A program made the translations under genes and the position numbers. Of a DNA stretch of 64,000 nucleotides, positions 26,221-35,091 are shown piece by piece. The notes beneath the pieces are model-generated. The model was not told the origin of the DNA. It made no database searches and saw nothing but the letters and a program-made list of their open reading frames with translations. The DNA comes from Pseudoalteromonas sp. NBT06-2. Lineage in GTDB: Bacteria; Pseudomonadota; Gammaproteobacteria; Enterobacterales; Alteromonadaceae. The stretch lies in contig NZ_NQMR01000003.1 of NCBI RefSeq assembly GCF_002276045.1, positions 50,114 through 114,113 of the forward strand, written 5' to 3'. The number at the start of each line of letters is the position of its first letter. Positions within the stretch are counted from its first letter, which is position 1.

Positions 26221-27099
26221 ATGAAATCTGTTATGTTAGCGAATCACATCATTAAATATCCAGTAACAGTACTAAAAGTAGTTATCCCATTCTTACTTAG
26301 CATAAGCCCCTATGTTATTGCTCACAATGATTTAACACATCGTATTCACAGCCTCAACCACCAATTAAATCAACATCCTCATAACCAGCATAACATTCAC
26401 TTATTAGTACAGTCGGGTAAGTTAAAATACAAAAACAAACAATATCATGCCGCCTTGCACGATTTACAACAAGTATTACAGCTTGAAACCGAGCATAGTG
26501 ATGCACTTTATTACGCGGCCCAAGCTAACTTTCACTTAAATAATTATCAAAGCGCCGAACAGCAAATTCTGCGTTTCTATCAACAAGCCAAAAACCCGGC
26601 AGGAAAAATTAAAGCCAATCGATTACTTGGTGATATTCACTTAGCCGAACACGCGATTAGTGAAGCCGTGAGTTTTTATCAAACTGCTCTTAACTTACAA
26701 CAACAACCCCAACCAAATGACTTTTTACATGCCGCCATCACCGCACAAAAATTGCCTGATCAAGGTCAACAACTTGCATTAACCATATTACATCAAGGTA
26801 TTAACACCTTAGGAACCATTAGCAGTCTAGCTGACCCTGCAATAAAACTACACCTTGCTCTACAGCAATATAACCATGCCATACAATTAACCGACACACT
26901 ACTAAAAAACGCCGCTGGTTTGCGCAAAGCATTATTGTTAGAAAAAAAGATGGTTATTTATCAACAACTACAACAAACATCTCAAGTAAAGCATACGATA
27001 CTCTTAGCATTAGCAGCCATAAAAAGCTTATCTCATCATAAGCAACAATCTCGGCAAGTACAGGCACTCGTCGCAAGGTTAACTAGTAGTTATTTTTAA
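26221..27099 (+). CDS. Exported TPR protein
   Basis: 292 residues. A signal-like segment (VVIPFLLSISPYVIAHNDLT) is followed by TPR repeats (LVQSGKLKYKNKQYHAALHD, YYAAQANFHLNNYQSAEQQI, RLLGDIHLAEHAISEAVSFY) rich in His and Gln. It is 131 bp downstream of the metallophosphatase in the same direction and probably belongs with it. Its base use resembles the phosphatase gene more than the flanking genes, which hints that the pair travelled together. No enzymatic motif is visible. Confidence 0.6.
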   Translation: MKSVMLANHIIKYPVTVLKVVIPFLLSISPYVIAHNDLTHRIHSLNHQLNQHPHNQHNIHLLVQSGKLKYKNKQYHAALHDLQQVLQLETEHSDALYYAAQANFHLNNYQSAEQQILRFYQQAKNPAGKIKANRLLGDIHLAEHAISEAVSFYQTALNLQQQPQPNDFLHAAITAQKLPDQGQQLALTILHQGINTLGTISSLADPAIKLHLALQQYNHAIQLTDTLLKNAAGLRKALLLEKKMVIYQQLQQTSQVKHTILLALAAIKSLSHHKQQSRQVQALVARLTSSYF

Positions 27100-27128
27100 T
27101 TAATGATCTTGTTATTCCTCTGATATTT

Positions 27129-28127
27129 TTAAATAAACGTAGGTGCTTTAGGGTTATTATGGCGGCGAGTGATATATAAAATACACTCTTCTTCCCCTTT
27201 TTGCTTGAAACTGCGTGCAAGATCAATGGGTGTAGTGAAAGTATCCCCTTTGCCTAATAACAAAGTTTCACCGCTAGCCGTTATTTCAAACTGTCCTTGC
27301 TGAACAAAAATTACTTCCTCTTCATATCGAATATGTTCAGGTATTTCAGCATGTTTTTTTAATTTAAGTCCACGTACAACAAAATTATGTTGCCAGTCTA
27401 ACTTAGCTGCAGGTAGGTCTTCACTTTGATTTTCAGGACCAACTAACGCAACTTCTTCAACACCATCAAACTGTGCTAGACCAGTATTTTTATTCCAAGA
27501 AAATGTATCAAAACGCTGTACTATAGACTCCATATCTACGCTATCTACAACTCTATGTTCTGCAATTTGTTGAGCTGAAGTAATCGGCATAGGCTCTTTA
27601 TCATCCGGAATAGTTTCACCTGAAGTTGTATCAACCAAGCTACCATCTTCTAATAAAACTAATCCATATTCTTTCGCAAGTTCAAATACCTGTGGTGCCC
27701 ACAATACACGACCCGGATCATCTCCCCCTAATACAGCATGAAGATAACCAATATCATCCCCCACATTTTCAAACCCTCTAAAAATATCCGTCGGAATTGA
27801 AATGATATCGCCTTTATTTAAAATTACTTTACCATCATCAGCATTTACACCACTTATAAATGACCAAGTTCCTTGGTGAATTACAAAAACCTCTTCTGTT
27901 AAATGACTATGTTGTGAATTTAAACATCCTGCTGGCTGGCGTGCTCCGCCAATGTTAAAACCATGAGGAATAGAAATATGGATATGTTGGTCTGGATTTT
28001 CAGCAACTCCAGGCCCAATCAATGTAAAATTTTCTTTTTTATCACTTCCTGGACTACGCGTATCAATGAAAGCATTAGTACAAGGTTTGAGATCTGAATA
28101 TCTGATTAATCGATTCGCGAGTATCAT
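27129..28127 (-). CDS. Bicupin protein of the catabolic regulon
   Basis: 332 residues with two cupin barrels. The N-terminal barrel (about 70-170) shows QHSHLTEEVFVIHQGTWSF, and the C-terminal barrel (about 245-325) shows PEHIRYEEEVIFVQQGQFEI. The first barrel has His-X-His and Glu metal ligands, the second a His and Glu pair. Bicupins include dioxygenases, decarboxylases and isomerases, and I cannot choose. It follows the SDR gene by 42 bp in the same direction and ends the leftward operon controlled by the site at 28935. A cupin acting on the carbon skeleton of the unknown substrate is the likeliest role. Confidence 0.7.
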   Translation of the reverse strand: MILANRLIRYSDLKPCTNAFIDTRSPGSDKKENFTLIGPGVAENPDQHIHISIPHGFNIGGARQPAGCLNSQHSHLTEEVFVIHQGTWSFISGVNADDGKVILNKGDIISIPTDIFRGFENVGDDIGYLHAVLGGDDPGRVLWAPQVFELAKEYGLVLLEDGSLVDTTSGETIPDDKEPMPITSAQQIAEHRVVDSVDMESIVQRFDTFSWNKNTGLAQFDGVEEVALVGPENQSEDLPAAKLDWQHNFVVRGLKLKKHAEIPEHIRYEEEVIFVQQGQFEITASGETLLLGKGDTFTTPIDLARSFKQKGEEECILYITRRHNNPKAPTFI

Positions 28128-28169
28128 AATTATTTATCCTGTTTCTTAAAATTCAATGAGAGTTATTGA

Positions 28170-28910
28170 TTATCTAGCGGTCCAACCGCCATCGACTTTG
28201 ATGCTTGTACCTGTGATCATTGATGCCAATTCACTCAATAAAAATGTACAACTATTTGCAATATCATCGACTTTGGCCAAGCGACTCAGTGGGATCATGT
28301 CAAAAACAAATTTATGAAATGCTTCATCTTTAAACATGGGCTCTGTCATTGGGGTTAAAACAAATGTAGGCGCAACCGTATTTACACGGATATTATGCTC
28401 TGCAAGTTCCACTGCCATGGCTTTGGTTACGCCTTCTACTGCATGTTTACTCATACAATACAAAGTGCGATTAGGTGAGCCTACAAACCCCATTTGTGAT
28501 GACATATTAACAATGGAAGCACCACCAGAATTAAGCATCGGAGTGATAGCAGCTTGAGAGATTTTATATAAAGTACGAATATTAAGGTCGATCACAGCAT
28601 CAATGTTTTCATCAGTTTGACCTAACATTTGACCAACACGGTTAATACCCGCATTATTTACTAAACCATGTAAAACAGGTAATGCCTTTAGTTTTTGAAA
28701 AAACGACTCACTGGTTACATCCATTGCCCATCCGGTAATATTATCTGGATAAAGCACGATTAATTTGTCTAAGTCTGCTTGCGTCCTTGCAACCGCAATG
28801 ACATTTGCATCGTATTGCGCAGCCATAGTTGCACAAGCTAGCCCAATTCCTTTACCTGCACCTGCTACCAAAATAGTTTTATTGGTAAATAACCCCTTAT
28901 TAAAACTCAT
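28170..28910 (-). CDS. Short-chain dehydrogenase/reductase
   Basis: 246 residues from the ATG at 28910, chosen because AGGA lies upstream and because a longer start (28949) would put the operator at 28935-28948 inside the gene. The cofactor loop (VAGAGKGIGLA), NNAG, active Ser (NMSSQMG), catalytic YCMSK and a C-terminal IKVDGG are all present, so it is a complete classical SDR that oxidises or reduces a hydroxyl/keto group with NAD(P). The divergent histidinol-dehydrogenase-like gene suggests two successive oxidations of the same compound. Confidence 0.9.
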   Translation of the reverse strand: MSFNKGLFTNKTILVAGAGKGIGLACATMAAQYDANVIAVARTQADLDKLIVLYPDNITGWAMDVTSESFFQKLKALPVLHGLVNNAGINRVGQMLGQTDENIDAVIDLNIRTLYKISQAAITPMLNSGGASIVNMSSQMGFVGSPNRTLYCMSKHAVEGVTKAMAVELAEHNIRVNTVAPTFVLTPMTEPMFKDEAFHKFVFDMIPLSRLAKVDDIANSCTFLLSELASMITGTSIKVDGGWTAR

Positions 28911-28934
28911 ATAAAATATCCTGAAATTCATTAT

Positions 28935-28948
28935 TGCATTCGAAGTCA
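28935..28948. promoter_or_regulatory. TTCGAA operator, site 1
   Basis: TGCATTCGAAGTCA, two mismatches from TGACTTCGAAGTCA, in the divergent SDR / dehydrogenase promoter. Presumed target of the LacI-type regulator encoded at 30308. Confidence 0.7.
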
Positions 28949-29029
28949 TTATTACGTAGGATTAATTCATATTCAAGTAAAGATTAAAAATATAATTTTA
29001 TTAAAATCAAATCAACAGGAGATGTCACA

Positions 29030-30304
29030 GTGATTAAACATTTAAAGAAAGGTAAAGAAGAAGAAGATAAAAAAGAGTTTTTACAGCAGGTTAAGTCTAC
29101 TGTGGAAACAATAATTGAAGATATTGAAACTAATGGTGATCAAGCCATTTCACAGTACTCTGAAAAATTCGACAAATGGAATCCGGAGTCATTTAGGTTG
29201 GCTAAAGAAGAAATTCAAGCCTGCTATGACGAGCTTGATGATAATATCATTGAAGACATAAAATGGGCACAAGAACAAGTTAGGAATTTTGCTCAAATTC
29301 AACGAGACTCTATGAAAGACGTTGAAGTTGAAACTTTACCTGGCGTTACTTTAGGCCATAAACACATTCCGATGGAAAGTGTTGGCTGTTATGTACCCGG
29401 TGGTAAATACCCGCTTGTTGCTTCTGCACATATGAGTGTGGTGACAGCAAAAGTTGCTGGTGTAAAACGCGTAATTGCTGCAGCACCTCCTTTTGATGGC
29501 CGACCCTCTCCCGCCATTGTTGTAGCGATGGACCTTGCTGGCGCTGATGAGATTTATTGTTTTGGCGGAGTGCAAGCGATTGCAGCTATGGCTGTTGGAA
29601 CTGAGAGTATACCACCTGTTGATATGATAGTGGGTCCTGGTAACGCATTTGTTGCAGAAGCTAAACGACAATTGTTTGGACGTGTAGGCATTGATTTATT
29701 TGCAGGACCAACTGAAACTTTAGTCATTGCAGATGATAGTGTTGATGGTGAATTATGTGCCGCAGATCTATTAGGTCAAGCGGAGCATGGCCCAACTTCA
29801 CCTGCTATTTTATTAACCAATAGCGAAGCTTTAGCTAAAGACACGTTAGCTGAAATAGAAAGGCAATTAACCATTTTACCAACAGCTGAAGTAGCTGGTG
29901 CTGCTTGGAAAGATTATGGTGAAGTAATCGTATGTGATACTTACGAAGAAATGGTAGAAGTTGCTAACGACTTAGCCTTTGAACATGTACAAATAATGAC
30001 TCAAAATGTACCTTACTTCAAAGAAAATATGCGTAACTTTGGTGCGTTATTTTTAGGCCCTGAAACAAACGTATCTTATGGTGATAAATGTATTGGAACT
30101 AACCATACACTTCCAACTCGTAAGGCTGCACGTTATACTGGCGGATTATGGGTAGGTAAATTTATTAAAACCTGTACTTTCCAAAGCGCAACCGAAGAAG
30201 CTTCTGTTGTTGTTGGCGAGTATTGCTCTCGACTGTGTGCTGTTGAAGGTTTTGCAGGGCATAAGGAGCAAGCGGATATCCGCTTAAGAAGATATAAAGG
30301 GTAA
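29030..30304 (+). CDS. Histidinol-dehydrogenase-like (HpsN-like) alcohol dehydrogenase
   Basis: 424 residues from a GTG at 29030 with AGGAGATG upstream. Family motifs are intact: [41 protein letters not shown] (zinc Gln and His), AFEHVQIMT (catalytic Glu-His), [17 protein letters not shown] and [14 protein letters not shown] (late zinc His). The Asn-His-Thr-Leu-Pro-Thr and [11 protein letters not shown] segments resemble HpsN, which oxidises 2,3-dihydroxypropane-1-sulfonate to sulfolactate, more than histidine-biosynthetic HisD. No his genes are nearby; the context is catabolic. An NAD-dependent four-electron oxidation of a primary alcohol to an acid is the likely reaction. Neither SuyAB nor other sulfolactate genes are present, so the sulfonate link is unproven. 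Confidence 0.85.
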   Translation: MIKHLKKGKEEEDKKEFLQQVKSTVETIIEDIETNGDQAISQYSEKFDKWNPESFRLAKEEIQACYDELDDNIIEDIKWAQEQVRNFAQIQRDSMKDVEVETLPGVTLGHKHIPMESVGCYVPGGKYPLVASAHMSVVTAKVAGVKRVIAAAPPFDGRPSPAIVVAMDLAGADEIYCFGGVQAIAAMAVGTESIPPVDMIVGPGNAFVAEAKRQLFGRVGIDLFAGPTETLVIADDSVDGELCAADLLGQAEHGPTSPAILLTNSEALAKDTLAEIERQLTILPTAEVAGAAWKDYGEVIVCDTYEEMVEVANDLAFEHVQIMTQNVPYFKENMRNFGALFLGPETNVSYGDKCIGTNHTLPTRKAARYTGGLWVGKFIKTCTFQSATEEASVVVGEYCSRLCAVEGFAGHKEQADIRLRRYKG

Positions 30305-30307
30305 ACT

Positions 30308-31315
30308 TTGAATAAAGATAAAAAAGTAACTTCTTATGATGTAGCACGTGAAGCCGGTGTATCACAATCAGCTGTATCTCGCGTTTTTCGTCCGGGACTG
30401 AGTGTCTCACAAAAAACACGTGATAAAGTAATGGAAACAGCGAATAAAATGGGCTATAGGCCTAATGCTATTGCGCGAATGCTGATCACCAAACAGTCAG
30501 GTATGGTGGCTGTTATTGTTTCATCACGTGCAAATATCAATTACCCTGAAGTACTTTCGCAAGTGAGTAAACAACTTGCGGCTCGTAATAAACGCGTTTT
30601 ATTATTTACCTTAGATGACGCCGAAAGTGCAGACGATTTGTTTGAACAGATCAGGACATTTCAGGTCGACGGTGTCATTGCACTTGCTGCGCATTTTGAA
30701 AGCCAACGACTGGCACAATTTAAGCAGCATAATATACCTGTAGTGCTCTATAACCGAAATGTTCCTGATGCGATGGCAAATACAGTATGTTGTAATCACG
30801 AATTAGGGATCAAACAACTTATTGCCGAACTGCAAATTAATCAACCAAAAAATTATTTAGTATTGTCTGGGCCAAAAGACTCTGATGTTGCTAATGAACG
30901 CCGAGAAATAGCTCTGAATTTATTAAAAAAGTCAGATGAAAATCATGTCTCTGTTTTATATGGTGATTATTCATATCAGTCAGGTAGAGATTGTTTAGCC
31001 AAATGGCTAAAAAAACACCCTGCTCCGGATGCAATTATATGTAGTAACGATAGCATGGCGGTAGGCGTTATTGATGAAGCCAGAGAAAATCACAAAATTC
31101 ATATACCGAATGATATGTCAGTAGTTGGCTTTGACGGTTACGCTTCTTCATCTTGGTCTAGCTATCAAGTAACAACGATCAAGCAACCACTTGAGCAACT
31201 TGTTAAAGCTGCTGTTGACATGCTAATAGAGCGTATAGAAAACCCAGAATCACCACCTGAAGCCCGTGTATTAACAGGTATGTTAATCAAAGGCAACTCA
31301 GTTAGGCGACCTTAA
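30308..31315 (+). CDS. LacI-family regulator of the catabolic regulon
   Basis: 335 residues from a TTG at 30308 (AAAGGG five bases before; four bases after the previous stop). The N-terminal helix-turn-helix reads VTSYDVAREAGVSQSAVSRV, with the usual hinge (RPNAIARMLITKQSG). A periplasmic-binding-like sensor domain follows (ICSNDSMAVGVIDEA, DMSVVGFDGYASSSW). It sits inside the operon it probably controls. The six TTCGAA-centred palindromes across 28.9-43.6 kb have the central CG typical of LacI operators, and no other regulator lies in the cluster. It should release DNA when it binds the substrate or a product. Confidence 0.9.
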   Translation: MNKDKKVTSYDVAREAGVSQSAVSRVFRPGLSVSQKTRDKVMETANKMGYRPNAIARMLITKQSGMVAVIVSSRANINYPEVLSQVSKQLAARNKRVLLFTLDDAESADDLFEQIRTFQVDGVIALAAHFESQRLAQFKQHNIPVVLYNRNVPDAMANTVCCNHELGIKQLIAELQINQPKNYLVLSGPKDSDVANERREIALNLLKKSDENHVSVLYGDYSYQSGRDCLAKWLKKHPAPDAIICSNDSMAVGVIDEARENHKIHIPNDMSVVGFDGYASSSWSSYQVTTIKQPLEQLVKAAVDMLIERIENPESPPEARVLTGMLIKGNSVRRP

Positions 31316-31329
31316 TTTGGTTATTAATC

Positions 31330-32037
31330 ATGAGCACATTACCTATACTTATATTGCCTGGTACCCTATGTACCGAGGCAATGTTTACACAACAAATATT
31401 ACATCTTAAACAATTCACCGATAACGTATCGGTTGTGCAATTTACCAATGAAACGAGCTTGTCTGAAATGGCAGATAAAGTAATTCAAGCGACACATAAA
31501 CAACCTGTAGCTATAATAGGTTTTTCTATGGGTGGCATTGTTGCGTTAGAAGTTGCAAAAACACACCCCCACCTTATTGCTAAACTTGCTATGGTTAATT
31601 CTAATTGCCATGCAGATTTACCACACAGAAAAGCGAACAGGTCATCTCAGATAAAACAGGCACAATCTGGTGAGCTATTATCTCTGATCAAAGACGTATT
31701 TATGCCTAATTATTTAAATCAACAAAGGTCTGATTGGCAAAAATTAATTATTGATATGGCACTTACCTTAGGTACTGACTGTTTTTCAGCACAGGTAATG
31801 GCTATTGAAGACAGGCCCGATGGCTTACACATATTACAAGCACTGGCAGCCGATATTTTAATCATTGGTGGACTACAAGATAATATTTGTCCTGTAGAAC
31901 ATCAACTTGAAATGCATAAAGCATTACCAGACAGTGATTTAATACTGCTTGGCAATTGTGGACATTTCTCCCCACTAGAACAAACCGACAAGGTATCCAA
32001 TGCCTTATCTCAATGGTATTTATCTAATAACAATTAA
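31330..32037 (+). CDS. Alpha/beta hydrolase
   Basis: 235 residues. ILPGTLCTEAMF (oxyanion region), the nucleophile elbow GFSMGG (Ser66), IIGGLQDNICPVEHQLEMHK (likely acid) and NCGHFSPLEQ (His) give a complete catalytic triad. Size and pattern resemble small esterases or lactonases of the MhpC/BioH kind. It begins 14 bp after the regulator gene and belongs to the rightward operon. It likely hydrolyses an ester, lactone or C-C bond in the pathway; which cannot be told. Confidence 0.8.
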   Translation: MSTLPILILPGTLCTEAMFTQQILHLKQFTDNVSVVQFTNETSLSEMADKVIQATHKQPVAIIGFSMGGIVALEVAKTHPHLIAKLAMVNSNCHADLPHRKANRSSQIKQAQSGELLSLIKDVFMPNYLNQQRSDWQKLIIDMALTLGTDCFSAQVMAIEDRPDGLHILQALAADILIIGGLQDNICPVEHQLEMHKALPDSDLILLGNCGHFSPLEQTDKVSNALSQWYLSNNN

Positions 32038-32065
32038 CTTTGTGCTGTTAAACAGGAAAATAGTC

Positions 32066-32833
32066 ATGAACTTAAAGCAAAGCTTAGCCCAAAAAACACC
32101 GTTAGTTGGCACTTTTGTTAAAACACCACACTTTCACAATACTGAAGTATTAGCGTATTCCAGTTTAGATTTATTATGCCTAGATGCAGAGCATGCGCCA
32201 TTTGATCGTGCTGCGATAGATACGAGCATATTAGCGGCAAAGTCTCAAAATAAACCCATTGTTGTGCGTATACCCGATAGTGAAAACGCCACGATTTTAA
32301 ACGCACTTGATCTTGGAGCTGATGGCATTGTAATACCACATATTTTAAGTGCTGAGCATGCACGAAGTGTAGTGCAAAAAAGCTTTTTTGGACCCGATGG
32401 CAGGGGCTACGCTGGTTCAACACGATTTGCAGGTTACACCACACATGAATTATCCGGTAATTTAGCTGCTAATAAAAGTAATACTTGCGTGATAGCACAA
32501 ATTGAAGATCTTGAAGCAGTAGATGATATAGATGCCATTTGTCAGGTTGATGGCATTGACTGTATTTTTATTGGTCGAATGGATTTAACCGTCGCATTAA
32601 AGCAAACGACCCCAAGTCACCCTGATGTACTCAAAGCAGTTGAGAAAATAGTCACATCAACTCAAAAACATGGTAAAAATTGTGGCATGTTCGTGGGAGA
32701 CCTGACTGAACTACCTCATTGGATTGCATCAGGAGTGAGTTTATTTTTATTAGGTTCAGATCATGGCTTTATGCTTAGTGGCGCACAACAATTACAACAA
32801 ATTTTTGCGGATGCCGTTGCAAAAAATCAATAA
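32066..32833 (+). CDS. HpcH/HpaI-family aldolase
   Basis: 255 residues. I start at the ATG at 32066 because AGGAAAA lies upstream; an in-frame ATG at 32000 lies inside the previous gene. DLLCLDAEHAPFD, VVRIPDSENATILNALDLGA, GADGIVIPHILSAEHAR, CVIAQIEDLEAVDDIDAI (metal-binding Glu) and DCIFIGRMDLTVAL (metal-binding Asp) are hallmarks of the divalent-metal aldolases that split 4-hydroxy-2-oxo or 2-keto-3-deoxy acids into pyruvate and an aldehyde. As the last gene of the rightward operon it probably performs the final cleavage, which feeds pyruvate to central metabolism. Confidence 0.85.
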   Translation: MNLKQSLAQKTPLVGTFVKTPHFHNTEVLAYSSLDLLCLDAEHAPFDRAAIDTSILAAKSQNKPIVVRIPDSENATILNALDLGADGIVIPHILSAEHARSVVQKSFFGPDGRGYAGSTRFAGYTTHELSGNLAANKSNTCVIAQIEDLEAVDDIDAICQVDGIDCIFIGRMDLTVALKQTTPSHPDVLKAVEKIVTSTQKHGKNCGMFVGDLTELPHWIASGVSLFLLGSDHGFMLSGAQQLQQIFADAVAKNQ

Positions 32834-32836
32834 AAA

Positions 32837-32852
32837 GCGCCATGATTGGCGC
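32837..32852 (-). terminator. Terminator between convergent genes
   Basis: GCGCCA-TGAT-TGGCGC, followed on the leftward strand by a T5 run. It ends the leftward SnoaL gene and may also act on the rightward operon. Confidence 0.65.
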
Positions 32853-32875
32853 CTAATTATTTCAACAATAAAATT

Positions 32876-33886
32876 TTAACGGCGAGACTTATTAAACTCT
32901 CTCATTCTCGCCAATACATCGACACCAAGTTGATGGTAAACGTGAAGTAAATCAACCAATACCCAATTTTCTCTGATCATGTTATTTTCACAACGCCAAA
33001 AATCTAAACTGCGCATGGTAATTTTTTGATTTGCAGGAGCAATACCAAGCCAACCGCCATCACTGATATGCATAGACATACCAGGCCAAGCAGTAAAACC
33101 GACATAATCGCCTTCAGCAAAAATATACCCTTGCTCAACACTGGCTGTACGATTAGGCATCGCACTCAGAAATGGAATTTGATGCCAATTTCTAAAACCT
33201 TGAATGCCACGACCTGTACCAATCCCCGAGGGCCCATACCAACTACTACGCTGATGCCAATACTTTTCTAATTGCATGGCCTCAACACCACCTGAAGCAA
33301 ATTTCCCCAAACCACTTAGCATATTGCTCACTAAGGTTAAACTGCGTTTTGCATGTGTCGAGTTTTTATTTTCAATCGCTAAACCATCTTGAGTTGAAGG
33401 TCCTGGAACGTGCCACTCTCGACCTAAACTAGGTACCATAGGCCATACGCTAGCTTGCATCATTACTTCAGGAATATCCCAAATCGCTTGAATCTCTATT
33501 ACTTTATTATTTTCTATACGATAAAACTCATGAAACCGCATGGCGACTTGATGCCCTGTTGCAGGAATTTCAAGCCAAGCTTGCTCAAAACTACCAGTAT
33601 AATAGCCACAAAAACCAACCCATTCACTTTTATCTTCGCAACTGCCTGACATCACAATTGTTTCTCGCCGCTCTAAATCGGGTATAGCCTTTAATAAAGG
33701 AGCATAAGCTCTTTCATAAAACTGTTCTACCCCTTTCATGGTTTCAAAGGGAAAACAGAGATGTACAACGACCTCAGGATCTAATACTTTATTCAACTGA
33801 GTTAAAACTTGACTAGATTCAAAATTGAATAATGCTTGTTGCAACGGCTGAAGCAATGATTTATGTGTAGAATATAGGTCGCTCAT
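32876..33886 (-). CDS. Tandem SnoaL-like protein A
   Basis: 336 residues made of two NTF2/SnoaL-like halves. The first (about 10-160) has GVEQFYERAYAPLLKAIPDL, VGFCGYYTGSFEQAWLEIPA and MRFHEFYRIENNKVIEIQAI. The second (about 195-325) has YWHQRSSWYGPSGIGTGRGI, FRNWHQIPFLSAMPNR and DGGWLGIAP. The fold is shared by polyketide cyclases, ketosteroid isomerases and some hydrolases. Motif WYGP-G-G, with a following His-X2-PF, recurs in the proteins at 34064 and 35092. It is transcribed away from an operator at 33990. Reaction unknown; a cyclase, isomerase or hydratase is plausible. Confidence 0.75.
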   Translation of the reverse strand: MSDLYSTHKSLLQPLQQALFNFESSQVLTQLNKVLDPEVVVHLCFPFETMKGVEQFYERAYAPLLKAIPDLERRETIVMSGSCEDKSEWVGFCGYYTGSFEQAWLEIPATGHQVAMRFHEFYRIENNKVIEIQAIWDIPEVMMQASVWPMVPSLGREWHVPGPSTQDGLAIENKNSTHAKRSLTLVSNMLSGLGKFASGGVEAMQLEKYWHQRSSWYGPSGIGTGRGIQGFRNWHQIPFLSAMPNRTASVEQGYIFAEGDYVGFTAWPGMSMHISDGGWLGIAPANQKITMRSLDFWRCENNMIRENWVLVDLLHVYHQLGVDVLARMREFNKSRR

Positions 33887-33989
33887 CTTTTTCCTCTTTC
33901 AGTTTTATATATGTTTTCATCAATTTATTTCATTCCAACCTAATGTTAAAACGTCAACTGAGTGCTTAAAATTAATTAAAAATAACAAA

Positions 33990-34003
33990 TGACTTCGAAG
34001 TCA
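33990..34003. promoter_or_regulatory. TTCGAA operator, site 2 (perfect)
   Basis: TGACTTCGAAGTCA, a perfect 14-bp palindrome in the 177-bp divergent region between SnoaL proteins A and B. Confidence 0.85.
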
Positions 34004-34063
34004 CTCAATGGTACGCTGAAATATATCTAAATCAAGTAAAAATAACCTAATGGGGGAATTAAA

Positions 34064-35029
34064 TTGAAAACTATAATAGATAAACTATACCTACGGCTCA
34101 CATCATCTGCAGATCAAGCCAATGATTATATAAGTGAAGATGTAAAATGGTTCGTGAGTGCACCAATTAATGAGCTGCAAAATAAATCACAAATGCTCGA
34201 ACAATTTTGGAAACCTTTACACCATTCGTTACCCGATATCGAACGTAAACCCTTTATCAATATTGAAAATGAATATAAAGGCCAAAAATGGATTGCAAGC
34301 ACAGGATATTTTGTAGGTACATTTTCTGAAGATTTATTTGAAATTCCCGCGACTAATAGAACCCTATATTTACGATATACAGAGTTAGTGCAAGTAGATA
34401 ATAATAAAATTAATACGTGTTTTATTATTTTAGATTTTATAGATGCGATGAATCAAGCTGGTGTGAACCCTTTAAGAAAAAGCTTAGGTCATGAAGGACT
34501 GATTATGCCGCCATCAACTATGGACGGTTTAATTAGAACACAAGTAAGAGATTCTGAATCAGAGAAGTCTCAACAACTTGTGCTTAACATGTTAGATGAA
34601 TTAGGCCAATTTGATGGAAAGTCATTAAAAAGTATGCAATTGCATAACTTTTGGCACAGTGACTTTATGTGGTATGGACCAGCCGCTATTGGCACTACTC
34701 GCGGTATTGAAGGCTTTAGAGCGAATCATCAAAAACCATTTGTATTTAGCTTCCCAGATCGTAGCGTTGATCATAAAGCCACTCTTATTGCTAATGGTAA
34801 CTACGTTGCAACTGGTGGCTGGCCACATATGCATGGCACACACTCATTTGGCGGCTGGTTAGGTCTCCCACCTTGTAATAAAGAGTTGTCACTTAGAGTA
34901 ATGGATATATGGCGAAGAGAAGGTGAACTCCTCAAAGAAAACTGGGTAGCCATAGACATTATAGATATGTGCATGCAAATGGGTCTTGATGTATTTACAA
35001 TGATGAAACAACAGTTTAAAGGAAAATAA
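34064..35029 (+). CDS. Tandem SnoaL-like protein B
   Basis: 321 residues from a TTG at 34064 preceded by GGGGGAA. Two SnoaL-like halves: the first with KSQMLEQFWKPLHHSLPDIE, STGYFVGTFSEDLFEIPATN and LRYTELVQVDNNKI; the second with HNFWHSDFMWYGPAAIGTTR, FRANHQKPFVFSFPDR, NYVATGGWPHMHGTHSFGGW and ENWVAIDIIDMCMQMGLDVF. It clearly descends from the same ancestor as proteins A and C but differs through most of its length, so these are not recent duplicates. It is divergent from A across a perfect operator and convergent with C. Confidence 0.75.
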   Translation: MKTIIDKLYLRLTSSADQANDYISEDVKWFVSAPINELQNKSQMLEQFWKPLHHSLPDIERKPFINIENEYKGQKWIASTGYFVGTFSEDLFEIPATNRTLYLRYTELVQVDNNKINTCFIILDFIDAMNQAGVNPLRKSLGHEGLIMPPSTMDGLIRTQVRDSESEKSQQLVLNMLDELGQFDGKSLKSMQLHNFWHSDFMWYGPAAIGTTRGIEGFRANHQKPFVFSFPDRSVDHKATLIANGNYVATGGWPHMHGTHSFGGWLGLPPCNKELSLRVMDIWRREGELLKENWVAIDIIDMCMQMGLDVFTMMKQQFKGK

Positions 35030-35044
35030 AAAACAAATAAAAAT

Positions 35045-35064
35045 GGCAGCCCACTTGTGCTGCT
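35045..35064 (+). terminator. Weak hairpin after SnoaL protein B
   Basis: GGCAGC and GCTGCT (with one G-T pair, 8-nt loop) lie 15 bp after the stop and are followed by ATCTTTATT. Confidence 0.35.
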
Positions 35065-35091
35065 ATCTTTATTACAAATGCAATTTCTATT

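Noticed and set aside
29030..30304. Calling this gene biosynthetic hisD
   Set aside because: No his operon genes are nearby, and the regulator, aldolase and HpsN-like motifs favour catabolism.
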